Positions 1 through 13,180 are shown, numbered from the stretch's first letter. The stretch is DNA of 64,000 nucleotides from Pseudocercospora fijiensis CIRAD86 (GCF_000340215.1 NW_006921533.1:7231671-7295670), one strand, 5' to 3'. A program made the numbers and translations. Notes: generated from the letters alone by a model not told the origin.

Positions 1-3000
1 ACTGATTAGTAATACTTATATAACAGAGGTTAGGGACTATAGATCGACAACGACGTACACTATCCGAGAGTAGTAGATAAACTAATAGAGTTGGTGAAAT
101 TCGCTATATATTAGGGTCGGCGGAGGTAAGAATAGGAGCGGAGAGCTACTTATACCCGCCGACCCTAACGCGAGCCGTTAGAGTTGCGTTATATAACGAG
201 TGTCTATATATACTAGCTTAACGCTAGTCGAGCACGACGGCTAAGTTATATAGTGCGGCCTATATACGAGTTAGAATAGGGCATTAGCGAAGGAAATAAT
301 ATACTATACGTGCGATAGAGAGGGTAAGGGGGTGCATATACATAGAATAGGTGTATTAGTGCGAGTTAATAGTAAATGTTAAAGAAGGCAGTAATAAGGA
401 AAGGTAACGACCTTAAATGCCTGCCTCGTAACCGGGTCGGTTAGCGAGTCGGGCCTAACTAACTAATAAATCGACGAAGTAAGGCATCTAGCGCTTAAGC
501 ATATAATAGTTTAGTTACGCAACTAGTAACCGAAGTAATAAGGCTGCAGATAATCGTTATAGTGTAAACCCCTATACGATAGACGGTTCTAGATGCAGGA
601 CTAACAAGTCGTAGTAAATATAGTACTACGTAATAAGTAATCGAAAGTTAGTAAAGTAAATATAAGCCTATCTATAGCAGAGTTGCGACTGCGATCGCCG
701 GCGCGAGACGCGAGTACTTATAAGCTACGCAATACAGCCAAATTGACCGATCTATGTCCTTATAGTAACTAACAATTATTATACGATAGCGGGTAGACTA
801 GACCCGCTATAGTACGAGGGTACAGGCTAGTAAGGCGGTTAGTCTTAGGACCCGAGAGTAGGGCATACAGATAGTTCGAGCTAACGATTAAGATAGCATG
901 TTTTCTATAGATGCTACTAACTCTATCGGCGGCGAAAAGGCATATATTTAGCTATAACGAGTAGCAAACAAAGGCATAAAACGATCGAAATATTCTATAG
1001 ATCGTATACTAGAGTAGTAGTCTACGTAGGAGGCCGAATAAACGACCGTATATAAATCCGCGGCAATACAATACACTAGGCGTAAGGTCAAGAAGCGAGA
1101 TAATAGATAACGTAATTTGCCGAACCCGCTGCCGAAGTTGGTAATAGAGGATATAGAAGTTGCCTAGTAGGCTTAGTACCCGATTCGATACCGAATTAGG
1201 GCCCGAGTCGGCATTAGCAAACCCCGCGACTAGAGTTAGTTCTAGTTTCTACTGCCAACTAACGTCGACTTTCTACTACGCTATATATACAACTACCGCC
1301 TTCGAGAATGCTACGTACTTAACTACCTCGCGATTAATATTTAATAGGCGGTATTACCCGCGGCCTTAGCCTATCGCCGTCGATATACTACGCATTTTAC
1401 GCTAGCGTCGAGAGGTTAATTTAGGAGTCTAGTTAGATTAGTAGCACGTTCCGATTACTATTATTGCCGGAACGCCGAAGGACGCAAGGTCACCTATGCG
1501 ACCTAGTATTAATAGACGAGAAATACGAAGAAGAGTTCCCTAAGGTAGTAAAGTAGATCCGTACGGTAGAGGGACAGACTGCGTTTAGGTGCCTAGTATA
1601 CAAGATTTGTTCTAATTATCGCCGACGGACGAGACGAAAAACGGTACGCGTAACAACGCGTAGAGTCGGCGATACTAGCGATTGCGCGGAAATTGCTATA
1701 TCTACGGATACTAGACTAGCGACACTAGAAGGATCTAGAGCGGTGCCGCCGTACCGCGTGCTAAATAATGTATAGTAGAGTATAGTTATAGTACAAGAGC
1801 AGAACGGGAAGGTAAAACCTATATATCGACTATATAAACTCGATTATCGCTAGCCTATAGTAAGAGGCCGCGCGTTAGTAGGAGTCGATAATATAGACCT
1901 CGAACGATTAGTTAAGATACTACGGGTAGATTATAGTTTCGAAGCCGGCGTCGACGCCTTGCATTAGATAAGCGACTAATATAGACACGTTCGAATTAAC
2001 AACGAGCGACAGTAGAGGGCTAGTCTATCCGACACATTAGGCAGAGGCCTATAGCTGCGATTTGCAATCTATAGGTAAATTAAGGAGGTAGAACGAGCGT
2101 AAATATAAACGTAGAAAAGCGAGATAAATAATTAATTTTACTAAGTCCGATATAGAAGTCCTACTCTAATAGTAATAGGTACTAATCTATTTATTAAACG
2201 GAAGGCAAGATACCCCGACTACGATAAGTACTACGCTTTAATCTTAGACATATGCTAATATATAGTAAGTATATTACGTATAGCAGTCTTAAGCGCCGCG
2301 ATCTCTTCCTTTATCTATTTAATCTCGGCCTATATTTAAGCACCCTAATCGCGCTATAGCGATAGCGGACTCGGGGTAGCGCGATAGTTAAGGAAAGGCT
2401 AAATCGGCTACGACTAGCAGTCGTCGTACTAGGGTAGATTGTATACATCTAGCTAATCTAGTTAGAATTGCATCTGTCGAGTATAGGGCCTCTACGGTAT
2501 TATTAACCTCGAATTAGCTAAACACGCCGATAGAGATAGTTCTAACTAATCCGTAATACTACGAGGCGGCTTCGAAGGTGTGTATTCGACCTAGCGGATT
2601 AGCTAACGCCGATTGATTTACCGATAAAGAATATACATCTATATATACCGTAGTAGCGACCGAGCGAGGAATGAATAGTCTAAATACGCCGATTGCTTTA
2701 GTACAATGTCGATAGTGTTGCTATATGCCGTCGGTATAAACTGCAATAATTACCGCTAGACTAATAATAGCGCTAGATTAATAGTTCCCGAATCCGACTC
2801 GCGACCGAATCGGGCTAGCGTCGATAAGGTACGAAAATAGCGAACAGTCTATAGGCTACGATTATGCTTTAGCGTTAGCGGGGCATATCCGATAGGACCA
2901 ATAAGCGATTATAGACGGCGACTCGGGCAGTCTATATAGGAGTAGAAGATGAAACCGCAATTTAATACCCCCCTTTTCGTAGGGTAAACAAGCACGAAGA

Positions 3001-3427
3001 CGCGTATAGTCTAATGTATACTACGTTAGATTCGCAACAATACTACTACTCGTTGTAGTACACTTAGGATAGGTCGCAACTATAAAGAAGATAAATATAG
3101 AACTAAGTCGTTATCTAACTCGACAGAGTCGGATAGGGATACTAGATTCGAAGAAGAAAACAGGGAGGATACTCGTTTATATATAGCGACTAGCATTAGA
3201 TCGAAATTTATAAAGGTAACGTACGCTAGAGCACGGTAACAGAGGACTAACGTAACTAGTACAAGGGCAAGAATAGCAAAGATCCGGCAAGGCTAAAACG
3301 GAAGTACGGCGACGATAGGGCGGATTAGAGCGACGATGCAAAGCTATTAAAACGACGTAAGAAGCGAGATAAAGGCTCAACGACTTCTAGTAAAGAACGT
3401 TTAAATCGAAAGAAGGGCTTACTCGAA

Positions 3428-4025
3428 GCAAGGGAGCAAATCTTGTATAACGAGACGCGTCGTAAACTATTCGCTATTACGTTAACTAGGGCCCGAGGAT
3501 ATAAGACGATGTTTCCTACTACCTAAACCCTAGTATAGGTAGACGAAACAATTAAGGAGGTATATAGTAAAAACTACGATCGATTACTAGCTTCACGTAC
3601 AATAGTGCTATAGCCGGGTAGCTATATACCGTCGAGAGACGTAGTCTAAGTAGTCGGTAGAGATCCCGATATAATAGTATCGAGACTAATATTAGAATAG
3701 TTGCGAGAAGCTATACGAAAGGAGCGAGGCTATATCAATACCTATATCCGATTAACCTTAACAAACCAAGTACCGATCGCAATAACCGACACTCTAAAAA
3801 GGATAGCATACGCTAAGAGGATGCTCGACAACTAAATCTTCGAGTACTACGACGAGAAACTAGTAAGACCCTCTCTAAAATAGCATAGTTACTAGATAAT
3901 AGCTAACGGTCGATATATACTACGCGCTACCTTAGTAAGCTTATATATAAATGTCTAGCGGGTATACTACTCCGGCAGGATCGGCGAGGCTAGAAGACAT
4001 ATATTAAATAGTACTACTACAAAGT
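3428..4025 (+). pseudogene. Open-with-stops frame, unknown protein
   Basis: About 200 codons stay in one plus frame, interrupted only by TAA/TAG. The composition is mixed and charged; for example it contains VDETIKEVYSKNYDRLL (around 3539-3590) and RKERGYINTYIRLTL further on. This supports real ancestral coding sequence rather than chance, because in this base composition a random frame would not keep such a protein-like composition. I do not recognise the family. It lies between a lysine/arginine-rich stretch around 3100-3420 and a further open stretch at 4782-5080, so all three could belong to one polyprotein or large transposase. Confidence 0.4.
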
Positions 4026-4781
4026 TACCCCTTTTATAATATTGTCTACCGCTATAGTACTCGGTAGAATACTAACCGGATAGTCGATAGAGTCGCATTC
4101 AACTAAAGTTAGAGGTAAAGCGATCTAGCTAGCCCTAGATTACAAGTTGATACACTAGCCGTTCCTAGATCGGATAACTGCGTAGAATACGACGGATTAA
4201 GCTACTCGTAACCTTCGGTTGTCGAAAGCGCAGAAGATATACGCACGGTATATAGGCAGAGCATAGGATATCCCTAAATTATTAATAAATAACTTCGAGA
4301 GCGTACGTAACGACATCGATGCACTTATAGCAATCGACGTCGTTTTAGATTCCGACGATAAAGGCGGATCGATCGAGCGCTATAGTAAGAGTAGTCTGCG
4401 AGCGCCGTATTTCTCTTACCTACTAATATAATCGATAGGTCCTAAAGCGTCTACCGGGCAACAATTAAGTAAATAACTCAAAGCCGGCGACAATGCGATA
4501 GATAGGTTAGCGGAGGCGGAGGCCCTACCTAAGAAAAACGATGTTAGACTGCCTATACTATAGAGCAGTTTCTAAGCGATAGATTAGGAGCCGACGGGGG
4601 CTGCTAATCCGTTTGCTTCGGTACGGGGAGGCAACGGTACAAGTGCAACCGAGATAACAGAATATAATAGAACCGAAGACAATTAATACTAAAGGTATAG
4701 ATATACCGCGGTAATAGTAATAGGGAAGGATTGCGCGCTAATTACTATAAGAATAGCAGGTATTCCGACTAGTCTTATATA

Positions 4782-5080
4782 ACAGACAAGACTTCATTCG
4801 CGGCGGTAAGTAATCGCGTTAGGGATGTATTAGGGCTAGAAGAGGGGGAGTAGATATAGTAGGCGGATATAGAGGCGGACGGCGGCAAAGTTAAGGAGAT
4901 AGCATTTAACGAGGAGACGTAGGATCGAAGAATTAGGAGATATATAGTAAAAGAGAAGAAGAAGTCGAAAGGAAACAAACGAAAGAAGGTAGAGGTATAT
5001 CGCTTCAATATAGCCGTAGAGGACGAATAGAATACATTCTTATTAACCGTAATAAATAGATGCCCTATACAATATAACGA
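4782..5080 (+). pseudogene. Lys/Glu-rich C-terminal-like frame, unknown
   Basis: The plus frame carrying DVLGLEEGE at 4824 runs through a very basic patch (KEKKKSKGNKRKKVEVY) to about 5080, with only TAG/TAA stops. Its position just before a palindrome-rich segment (5.1-5.46 kb) suggests the C-terminal end of a transposon protein followed by the 3' end of the element. Function unknown. The minus-strand ORF at 4775-5008 is the antisense shadow of this stretch. Confidence 0.4.
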
Positions 5081-5109
5081 AATCTATTAATACTATACGA
5101 GTCGGTCGC

Positions 5110-5460
5110 TAAGTCGGTACTGACTTAGTATACGTAGTAGACGTATATAAATGCTAGTAGTTACCCGAGTATGCGTATAAACGTTAGATGTTAGCAGAAG
5201 CAACTATCGTATAATATGCAGATCCGATAGAAAATGTAATTCAAATGCTAGTACTAGCATATACGACGACTCGAGCCCGACTCGATATACGAGTCGGACG
5301 GTAAAGAACAAAATTCTCAATACGAACAGATTTGCTAGAATTTCTAGATCGCGACGATCCTATTAGACAAGATCTTTAACGTGCGATCCTAAGGATCCTA
5401 AGGATCCTAAGGATCCTAAGGATCCTAAGCGATCCTGTCGACAGGATCGTCGCGATCGGT
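5110..5460. repeat. Hairpin cluster with 9-bp tandem repeat
   Basis: In order: an imperfect palindrome at 5110-5127, a perfect 16-bp palindrome ATGCTAGTACTAGCAT (5245-5260), and CCGACTCG-ATATA-CGAGTCGG (5277-5297). Then comes a 15-bp inverted repeat, GATCGCGACGATCCT at 5347-5361 with its exact reverse complement at 5443-5457. The loop of this inverted repeat holds about five tandem copies of GATCCTAAG (5384-5430). Such density of secondary structure is typical of the terminal region of a mobile element, probably the end of the unassigned element to the left. Which element it terminates is inference. Confidence 0.75.
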
Positions 5461-5477
5461 AAAAAAGTTTCCGTAAC

Positions 5478-6595
5478 GAAGGGTGTCTAGTATAATAGTT
5501 TTATAGGTTTGCTACTAAATAGCGGTCTAATTAGTAAGGGAGTCAAAATAGTTATCCTAGGTGCGTTTTAGGTCGCTATTAATGTACTATATAGCGTAGA
5601 CAACTAAGGAATAGTTATCTAGTAGCGCTCTCGGTGCATTACGCTAGTTAAGTTCGCAGTTACGAATGTAGTCGTTATATTGCTTTCGACTAGAGCTATT
5701 AAACACGGTACAGTCCTTGAGTTTAGCATCCTTCTTTTAGATAGGGACGGGTAGTAAAGAAGGCCCTGCTGCTAGTTTAGCATTAGTTATTAGGGACTCC
5801 TATAGGCGGCGAATCTCGAGGAGATTATCCTTTAGCTATTGTTCTTAACGCAAGGTAGTAAGCCTATTCTAAGTAGCTTCTTAAAGTCTCGCTATCGGCT
5901 AGGGGCTAAAAGCTAGTTAGCTATATCGACGATTAACAATGTTGTTAATAATGTCGTTAACGGGCAACGATAGGTTATCCCCTTCGACTATAGGTTCTTT
6001 AGTAGGCCCTCTAGCAGGCTCTTTAACAGGTACTATGCTACTAGCGTTGTTATTGCTAGCGCTGCTAGTAGCGCCGCGGTTGTTGTTATTGTTATTTCGT
6101 AATAAGCCGGCTATTATAATAAGGGGTAGCACTAATAATGTATTGTAGCCCCTTATAGTACGGATATAGCGGAATTAGTAGATATCGGTCTAGTATAATT
6201 AACTTAGTATAATAGGCCGTATAGAAGGCCTTACTTAATAATTGGTACGGTTGTTTTAGTAGAATAGTACGTGTAGGTCCCGCTCTTCGGGCGTAATATA
6301 GTCAAATCGATAGTTTTCGTAGCTATACCGCTAAAAGCTTAATATAAGGACTATCTAGCTACTGCCCTTAAAGGGTAGATCGAATACTATATAAGAAGGG
6401 TTATATTAGCAGGTAGATAGGGTAGTAGTAGGTTAGTATAGTATTCGATAGAGCTTAAGGAGGAGAAGGAGGAAGGTAGGCTAGTTAGCCTAACGCTAAG
6501 CGCTAAGCCCTACCTAAGGCACTAAGACCCTAGCTTTACTCGGTCTAGTTACATGCCAATCACGTATAGCCTCTTTAGCCCTAACAATAGTAGTA
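5478..6595 (-). mobile_element. 5' gag/leader fragment of gypsy family 2
   Basis: On the minus strand this is collinear with plus-strand 54106-55205. Both share the leader with GGCTAAAGAGGCTATA and GTAAAGCTAGGGTC, then the same gag start (MLPLII.AGLLR at 6132 here, 54557 there), and then the same acidic EPIVEGDNLSLP segment. The short ORF at 5917-6132 (-) is the real gag N-terminus; the overlapping plus ORF at 5939-6148 is its shadow. Homology stops at about 5478 on one side and 6595 on the other, so this is a truncated copy with no polymerase. Its differences from the 54-kb copy are largely C/T and G/A changes. Confidence 0.85.
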
Positions 6596-6959
6596 CTATA
6601 GACGCTAGTCGTAGTAACGAGAGAAAGTAGTATTATAGGGGTAGCTATAGCTATAGCTATACTAACTTCGACTAGAATAATTAAGAGTACGAGAAAGAGT
6701 ATTTTAGCTGCCGTAATATACTTAGTCTTATAACTACGCTAGTTAAAATACCTACTTAGTAACCTTTTAATAATCTCGATCGCCTCCTTAACTATAAAGA
6801 CTATCCTTTCGAGTATACGGATTACCTAGACGAGGGCTAAGCTTTACTCGATTGCGATAATACTCTAGTACTAAGCTTTTAGTAGGCCTTAAACGGACTA
6901 TCTAAGTAGCTCAATACCTATAGTATAGATAATAAGAAGCGTTTTAATATAATCTATAA

Positions 6960-9900
6960 GAACGGTATTTATAAAAAGTACTAAGAGAGTTAAGATCTAG
7001 CTAGAAAACGCGGCGATAGCCTTATACCTATATCCGCCGAGAATAGTATAGATCCTAGACCTAGATACGAGTACTATAATCTACCGTAGCTAACGCCTAT
7101 TAGAGATCTACTAGGTTTGTAGTATATAGTAGAAATCTCGCAATTATATTGCGGATTTTCCTCGTAACTAGGATAAGTTCTTTAAGTAGATTCCTCTATA
7201 TTTAAGCGATGTCGACGTCCTTACCTTAAAGCCTATAGATGCCGATAATAGGACAATGCGGTAGTTTAAGAAGGAGTTTAGGGTATAGAAAAAGGAAGTT
7301 ATATAATAGTATAAGTACCTAGTTAGTCGCTATCCCGTATATAAGAACTTCACGATTGAAAACGTAGCTCTTAACTTACTACCTAATAGTAGCAGTATTT
7401 ATAGACAACTACCGACCTAGATATATATATAGTAAGGAGCTGCTCTGTTATAGTAAGACTTAAAAGAGGCCGCTAATATAGGCGATATATGTATTATTTT
7501 ATAAGCTACGGATATAGTATAGACGGGCATTAAGGAGCTACGATAGCGTATAACTAGGTCGAAGTAGAAGAAGACTGCTATAGTCTTCTAGCTAAAGCGA
7601 GGCGAGCGACCTCTCTCTAAGTACGACCGAGCTAAACCGTTACTACTAAGCGTCTTCGTTATACTGTTTCCTATTAGTCTAGCGGACCCTATTATAGCTC
7701 GTAAGCGAGAAGTCTCCTTCGACGACGCTATTAAGTATACAAAGCACTATCGGTTTAAATTCGCTATATATAATGTTAGTATACGCTATAAGGCGCGTAG
7801 TAGCTCTACCTACTTTGTAAACCGATATCCGGATAACGCTACGCTTACTAGCGGTAAGTTACGAGCGGCTTTCGCGAACAATACTACTAAGTCTACTAAG
7901 TCTAAAGCGCTATTATACTTTACTCGATCTCGCGTTAGGGTTAAAGCCTACTAGGAACTCGATCGTTCTAGAATAGTATACGTAGCAACTTAACTGCCTA
8001 TATATACGATATTAGTATGCCTAACCCATTCTTTACGTTAAGTGCTACTAATCTATACTAGCCGACCTTAATACGACTCTTGCCTTAATATAAGGAGTAG
8101 CTAGTAGTAGATACGGATTCTAAGATCCGTATTGCTCGTCGTAACCTACGTAATTGTCTATATATTATCGATACCTACTCTATAAGGCGTATTAAGATAT
8201 TTATAGAGACTGTCCTTCTATCTAATTTTAGCGTTAAGGACTTCTAGTACCGGTTTAAATAGCAAGGCGGTAGTAGTGCTTATAATTATAGCTTTCTATA
8301 GTCTAATAGCATTCTAAAGTAAGACCTTACGACTAATAACGGTCGCGAGCACTTCTCTAACCTCTAGATACGGTATATTACTACTATAAACCTAGATCCT
8401 ACTAGAGAGAAGGCACCTATAGATAAGAATAGCGGTATCTAGCTTAATATAGCTAATCTTAATAGTATCTAGCTACAGCTCTCTAGTAACTATTATATAC
8501 GCCGTAAGAAGGACTCCCTAGACGCGCTAAAGGAGTGTCGCTTTAGGTACCTTTATAAAGAGCGTAAAAAGGCTACGCCTAATTACGATCGGAATCCTAA
8601 TTATCTTAGTTTCGCTCTAGAGTATAATAAGCCTTAGCTAAACTGTTATTGCCGCGTTATTCTCTATACTTAGCGTACTAACTGCGACCTTATAGCCTAT
8701 ACTACTATTAAACAAGCAATATAGTACTTGCTAAACTATATATATAAGGCAGAAGTCCCTATATAGTCCTTATAGGAGATAATAAAGCGTCTACTCGATA
8801 CTATATAGCCTAAGGTATAGAACGTACTACTATCTCTTATCTAGCGCTTTTATAGTAAGCTTACTAGGGAGAGAGACGTATCTACGTAAAAGGCCTGCTA
8901 CTTAATTAATTGAATACATCTATAGATTGGTTCTCGTACTATTATTAGCATCGACTACCGTCTATACTAAGACTAGAGTAGTATAATTAGTATCGCTCTA
9001 GGCGGCGATATTAAGAAAGGCAAGACCTTCTTATAGAAGTATATAGAGCGGATATAGACTACCCTATAGTCGCATTAACTAAGGCTAATAAGGGCTCTAA
9101 TAATAAGCCTTATTCTCTATAAGATATTATATACTATTAGTTCTTAACGAAGTACAACTTTAGCAACTTAAAGAAGATTTAGCCTCGCTAAGCCGATGCT
9201 ATAGATTGTATAATTAATTAGTTTCCTCGGTATAAGCCTAAAGACAAATACGAGAAGCAGCACTATATTAGAATTATTAATGATTATCCTTCTACGATAT
9301 ATGCGACTCTGCCCTATCGTTTTCCTAGAGCTTTAGATACTAACCTATTATACCCGTTATTTGCTAAGGCCTACACGTACTACTAGCTATCCCACACGCA
9401 TCTAGATAACTATTATACTATTATAGAGTCGCTAGAGGATATATAGGAAGACCCTAATAAAGGAGACGAGGGTAATAAGGTCTACTTCGTAGTCTCGTAG
9501 AGGTATCGCGCGATAACAACGTCCGCGTTATACGTATAGAAGATCCGGATAGCCTTAGTATACGAGATATCGATCGTACGTACGATTAGTATAACTATAT
9601 TAACAAGTTTCCTTAGTTAGATTTATTTAAACTATAGCAAGACTAATAGAAGCGCTAGAAGGATTCTTAGCCTATAGACTTACTAGTCTAGTCGTAGTCG
9701 TAGGGCTAGTATTCGTCCCTAAATAGGGAATAGAAGATTCTTTACGATATAGTAACTAAGCACTATTAGTAGATCTAACATAGTATACGGTCGGATCTAC
9801 TAAGACTTAATATCGATAGTAGACCTAGCACTAGAAAGTTATATACAATTTCTATTCTCTCGGCCTATCTCTAGCGTAACTAGAAGCAGTATAATAGTAT

Positions 9901-11590
9901 ATAGTCGGATAGCAATCTAGTCCTACGGTCTGCTCCTACTATAATCGCTATAAATAGCATTAAAGGCAAGACACTATATTCTCTTGCACTTCTGCTAGTA
10001 TAGACGGGCTTTACTAACTTAACGACGAGGAAGCTAGTATAACTATAGTATATCTTCCGCCGTATTAAGTATATTATTATTAACGAGAAGTCTATAGTTA
10101 ATATCAAGATACTAGGCTACTTAGACCGACGCCTACGCTAAATCTTAGCAAAGAAAGACGAGTAGTACGGCGGCTTTGTTATTATCGTATTTAGTAATTT
10201 CTACTATCTACTCCCTATTAGTAGTAAGCCGCTCTTTAGTAGCAAAATCAATAATAACGAAGAGCGGTATAGCCGTACTACTTACCTAGAGTTAATATAC
10301 ACGATTAGGTTAAAGACTATTTAGCGCTAGGATAGTACTAACCTTAACTCTCCTATATTTAAGCTTACGCTCGAGAATATACGTAATAATTGTATTAGTA
10401 AGGACAACTAGTAGTTCCTTCTTACTCGCGTTCGCAATTAGCTCGGTACGGATAAGTAGGACTACTTTATAGAGCCTATTAATTAGTATAATTTTATATA
10501 AATGCGAGAGAGTAGCAACGTCGTTAAGCTACTTAAGGCTAACTATACTAGTAAGGGAGCTAGTAGGGCTACTTTCGACGAAGGTAGTAACTTATATACG
10601 TTGCTTCCTATATTATATAGTTATCTTCTTATACTAATAGAGAATATCTAGAATAAGCGTAGTCCTAATAACGGTACGATTAGTACCCTTATCGACGTTA
10701 TTTAGTCCCCTAATATAGACCCGGCTATCGATCTTCCTCTTTACCTACTCGTTGCCTTTAATAAGTATAACTATCGCCTAATAGGCGGTAGTCCCTTATA
10801 CGTAGAGGCGGAGGCTATCTATAATCCTACTTCTAGTCCTTTAGTCGGTTCCGGAAACTAGTAGAAGATTATACTAATCTTCCTATCTCGTCGCGAATTC
10901 GAGCGTAGAGTATATACGTATATACGAGAGATGTTTCTAGTTACTATTACCTATACTATTGCTATCTATAAGGCTTAGGGTTTAACTCTAGACCGTATTG
11001 TCCTAGATTTCGGTAAAGACTTTACCGTAGGCTTAACTTACGTCGTATACTCTCGTATTAAGTATTCTAATTATCTTATAATTAAAACCCCTTTCGATTA
11101 TAACCGCTTCGGTACGCGTTAAACGGAAATATAGAAGATATAGCTAGCGGACTATAAGCGCCGTTAGACGTAATATCTTAGAAGTATAGTAGACGAACCT
11201 CCTAGTCTAGGGCGCTTAGCTACAGCTTCCTAGGCGTATAGTATAGAAGAGTAGGACTTTAGTATTCGTAATAGCTACGGCAATAAGATAGTAGTAGCTA
11301 TTGCTTAGTCTAGGCTATAGCCTAAGGTAGAGCAGTTTTAGCGCAAGTATCCTTAGCGGCTCGACTAGGAACAACTAATACGCGAAGAGAATACCTAGGC
11401 CGGACTCTTATACTAGCTCTTTAAGAGTCTAAACGTTAGACCTAGCCGGATAAAGACAAAGATACGCGGATTATTCGTAAGCGAGATAAGCGTCGTAAAG
11501 CCCGGCTACGATAATAGGAGATCGACAATCCGTATATACGTCCTAATATAGCTTGCTTATATACGAAGCTATTAGGGCGATACGATTAGC
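6960..11590 (+). pseudogene. Helitron Rep-helicase protein relic
   Basis: In order, N to C: a region typical of fungal Helitrons around 6980-7420; a second conserved block at 7650-7830; FFTLSATNLY (about 8022-8050), which is the FTLSAADLHW motif; and the HUH site, here AYNYSF at 8278-8295. In that site the two metal-binding histidines (8281-8289) have become Tyr. The two-tyrosine region YLLNYIYKAE lies at 8725-8754. ERDVSTQKAC (about 8872-8901) matches the RDWSAQE motif. Helicase follows: LNRE.KILYDIV near 9720, Walker B IIINEK with Asp changed to Asn at 10082-10084, and near the end YKA.GLTLDRIVLDFGK (about 10967-11010) and VGLTYV.YSRIK. The Walker A is degraded. Many TAA/TAG codons and several frameshifts make it non-functional. 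An Arg/Ser-rich tail runs to about 11590. Confidence 0.9.
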
Positions 11591-11672
11591 AATAGGGCTA
11601 GTTAGTAATAGGAGCAATTTAAACAACGTTACCTCGCCCGAAAGGCGCTAAGCTCTACGTAGTAGCCCTCGG

Positions 11673-11703
11673 AGAGCCGCCGGAGGCTCTAATACGATAC
11701 TAA
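11673..11703 (+). other. Candidate Helitron 3' terminus (hairpin + CTAA)
   Basis: A 6-bp GC-rich stem (AGAGCC at 11673-11678, GGCTCT at 11685-11690) with a 6-nt loop is followed after 9 nt by CTAA at 11700-11703. The spacing and form fit Helitron 3' ends. It lies about 580 bp beyond the recognisable helicase, which is a normal distance. Confidence 0.6.
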
Positions 11704-13180
11704 ATATAAAGCTAAGGGACTATACGAGGGATATAAGGCTATAGGAGAGCAATATATAAAGGCAAGCGGTCTTATAGGCCGCAAAAGTCCGGATATACGT
11801 TAGCTATATTAAAGGACTACGGCCGAGACCGTAAAGCCGACCTTTAGTATAAACTAGTATCCTAAATACAGTTTAGCCTTATATTACGAGAACAATACGT
11901 AGTTATTGCCTACAAGCACCGCTTCGTAATACTTAGATTGCTTACGTAGCGATCTATAGTATATCTTTTATTACTATTGCTCCTAGATCGACTTAAACGC
12001 TTTAAGGTAGTCGCGAGCGTTAGATACGTAATAGCCTAGTCTATCGCTTCGAAGAACGTAACAACTTAACAAGCCTAGAGGATGCCTACGACTAATTTAG
12101 GCCCCTTAAAGGTACCGAGACAGCAGTAAAGATAAGTATTAGGGCCGCCCGTACGGAGGTAGCAGCTAGATCGTTTTAATATCAAGCCGACGATTTCTAA
12201 AGCTTTCTATAAAATTGAATTGAATATTAGCTATCTTATATATAGACCCTAGAAGTATATAGGCGATAAACTAGAATCTATAAATAATCTACTTTCTACT
12301 ATAAAGACGAGTTAGTAGCCACATTAGATTACTAGATCTATTACAGTAGTCGCTAGTATTAGTAGTATTGTAAGAGTACAAATATATACCTATAACGTCC
12401 GGATAATAGGTTTTTAGTACTTAGAGTTAATAGGCAAAACATCTATATTAAAGCTATTTCGTTAGATTACTACTTTAGTTAAATAAGACCTATTTAACTA
12501 TGTTCTATTTGGAATTTAACTTAATAAGCGCTTCTCTAGTATTTTACTAAAATAGCTCTCTTTTACTAGGTTCGTCTTTGTATAAGTATAGTATACTTAG
12601 TATACTCTAAAATAATACTAATATAGTAGATATTTGGTGTGTCTCAGCTGCTTATAAATAGCTAGTATAGAAAAGACTAGATGAAATATAATAAAAAGTA
12701 CCTTAAAAAGTACTACTATACTATATAGTTCTATAAAATACTCTATATATATCTTTTTTATTTCGACGATATTTTTTAATTAACTATTACTATTTTATTA
12801 TACTAGTATATAGTAGTGCTTTTAAACCGGCCTTAGATTAAGTGTCTTTTTATTCGATTTACGCTACTATTTACTAAAGTATTAAATTTCTTATATTTAA
12901 ATCTTACTCTTTACTAAGCTTAAATATCCTATAGACTAAAACTATTATTATTCTCTTTATCTTTCTATATATTACGAGTCTAGTACTAGAGTATCTTCTT
13001 CTTATAGTATAGTTATAGTAAACTTTCTTTTAGCTAGTTCGCGCTCTTTAATATAGTCTATAGCTTATAAATATAACTTCCTAAATACATATGTTTTATA
13101 CTACTACTTACTAGTCGTTCTTAATAGAGCGTGGTTTTGCAATATACTAAGCTTTAATTTTAAGTCGGTAACTTCGAGCT
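11704..13180. other. No gene recognised; AT-rich relic sequence
   Basis: Nothing identifiable. The first 480 bp keep CpG-rich patches and look like degraded element sequence. From about 12200 the region becomes strongly A+T-rich with no open frame on either strand. Confidence 0.5.

Larger units (their letters stand above)
1..5100 (+). pseudogene. Unassigned RIP-degraded coding region
   Basis: No complete gene is visible, but several plus-strand stretches read as protein when TAA/TAG are passed over. These lie at about 1803-2135, 3428-4025 and 4782-5080; the last two are listed separately. The stops are TAA or TAG, as expected when CAA, CAG or TGG codons are hit by RIP. I recognise no reverse transcriptase, integrase, DDE transposase, helicase or tyrosine-recombinase motif. 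The frames are not shared between stretches, so indels or introns are likely. It is probably the body of one old transposable element entering from beyond the window edge, but it could be two. The short ORFs at 1160-1369 (+), 3177-3380 (-) and 4775-5008 (-) look like chance openings in other frames. Confidence 0.45.
6600..11703 (+). mobile_element. Helitron (RepHel), RIP-degraded
   Basis: Rolling-circle transposon recognised by a degraded Rep domain followed by a SF1/Pif1-type helicase in one orientation. The 3' end is proposed at the CTAA of 11700-11703, which lies 9 nt after the hairpin at 11673-11690 (AGAGCC-6 nt-GGCTCT). This matches the Helitron rule of a hairpin followed by CTRR. Helitrons normally sit between A and T; here the next base is A then T, so the exact end is uncertain. 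The 5' TC end was not identified; the element abuts the truncated gypsy copy near 6600. Confidence 0.85.

Noticed and set aside
5939..6148. Plus-strand ORF of 69 codons
   Set aside because: Antisense of the gypsy gag N-terminus at 5917-6132 (-), which is conserved at 54557-54763 (+).
9880..10107. Minus-strand ORF of 75 codons
   Set aside because: It lies opposite the Helitron helicase, which has clear family motifs on the plus strand.
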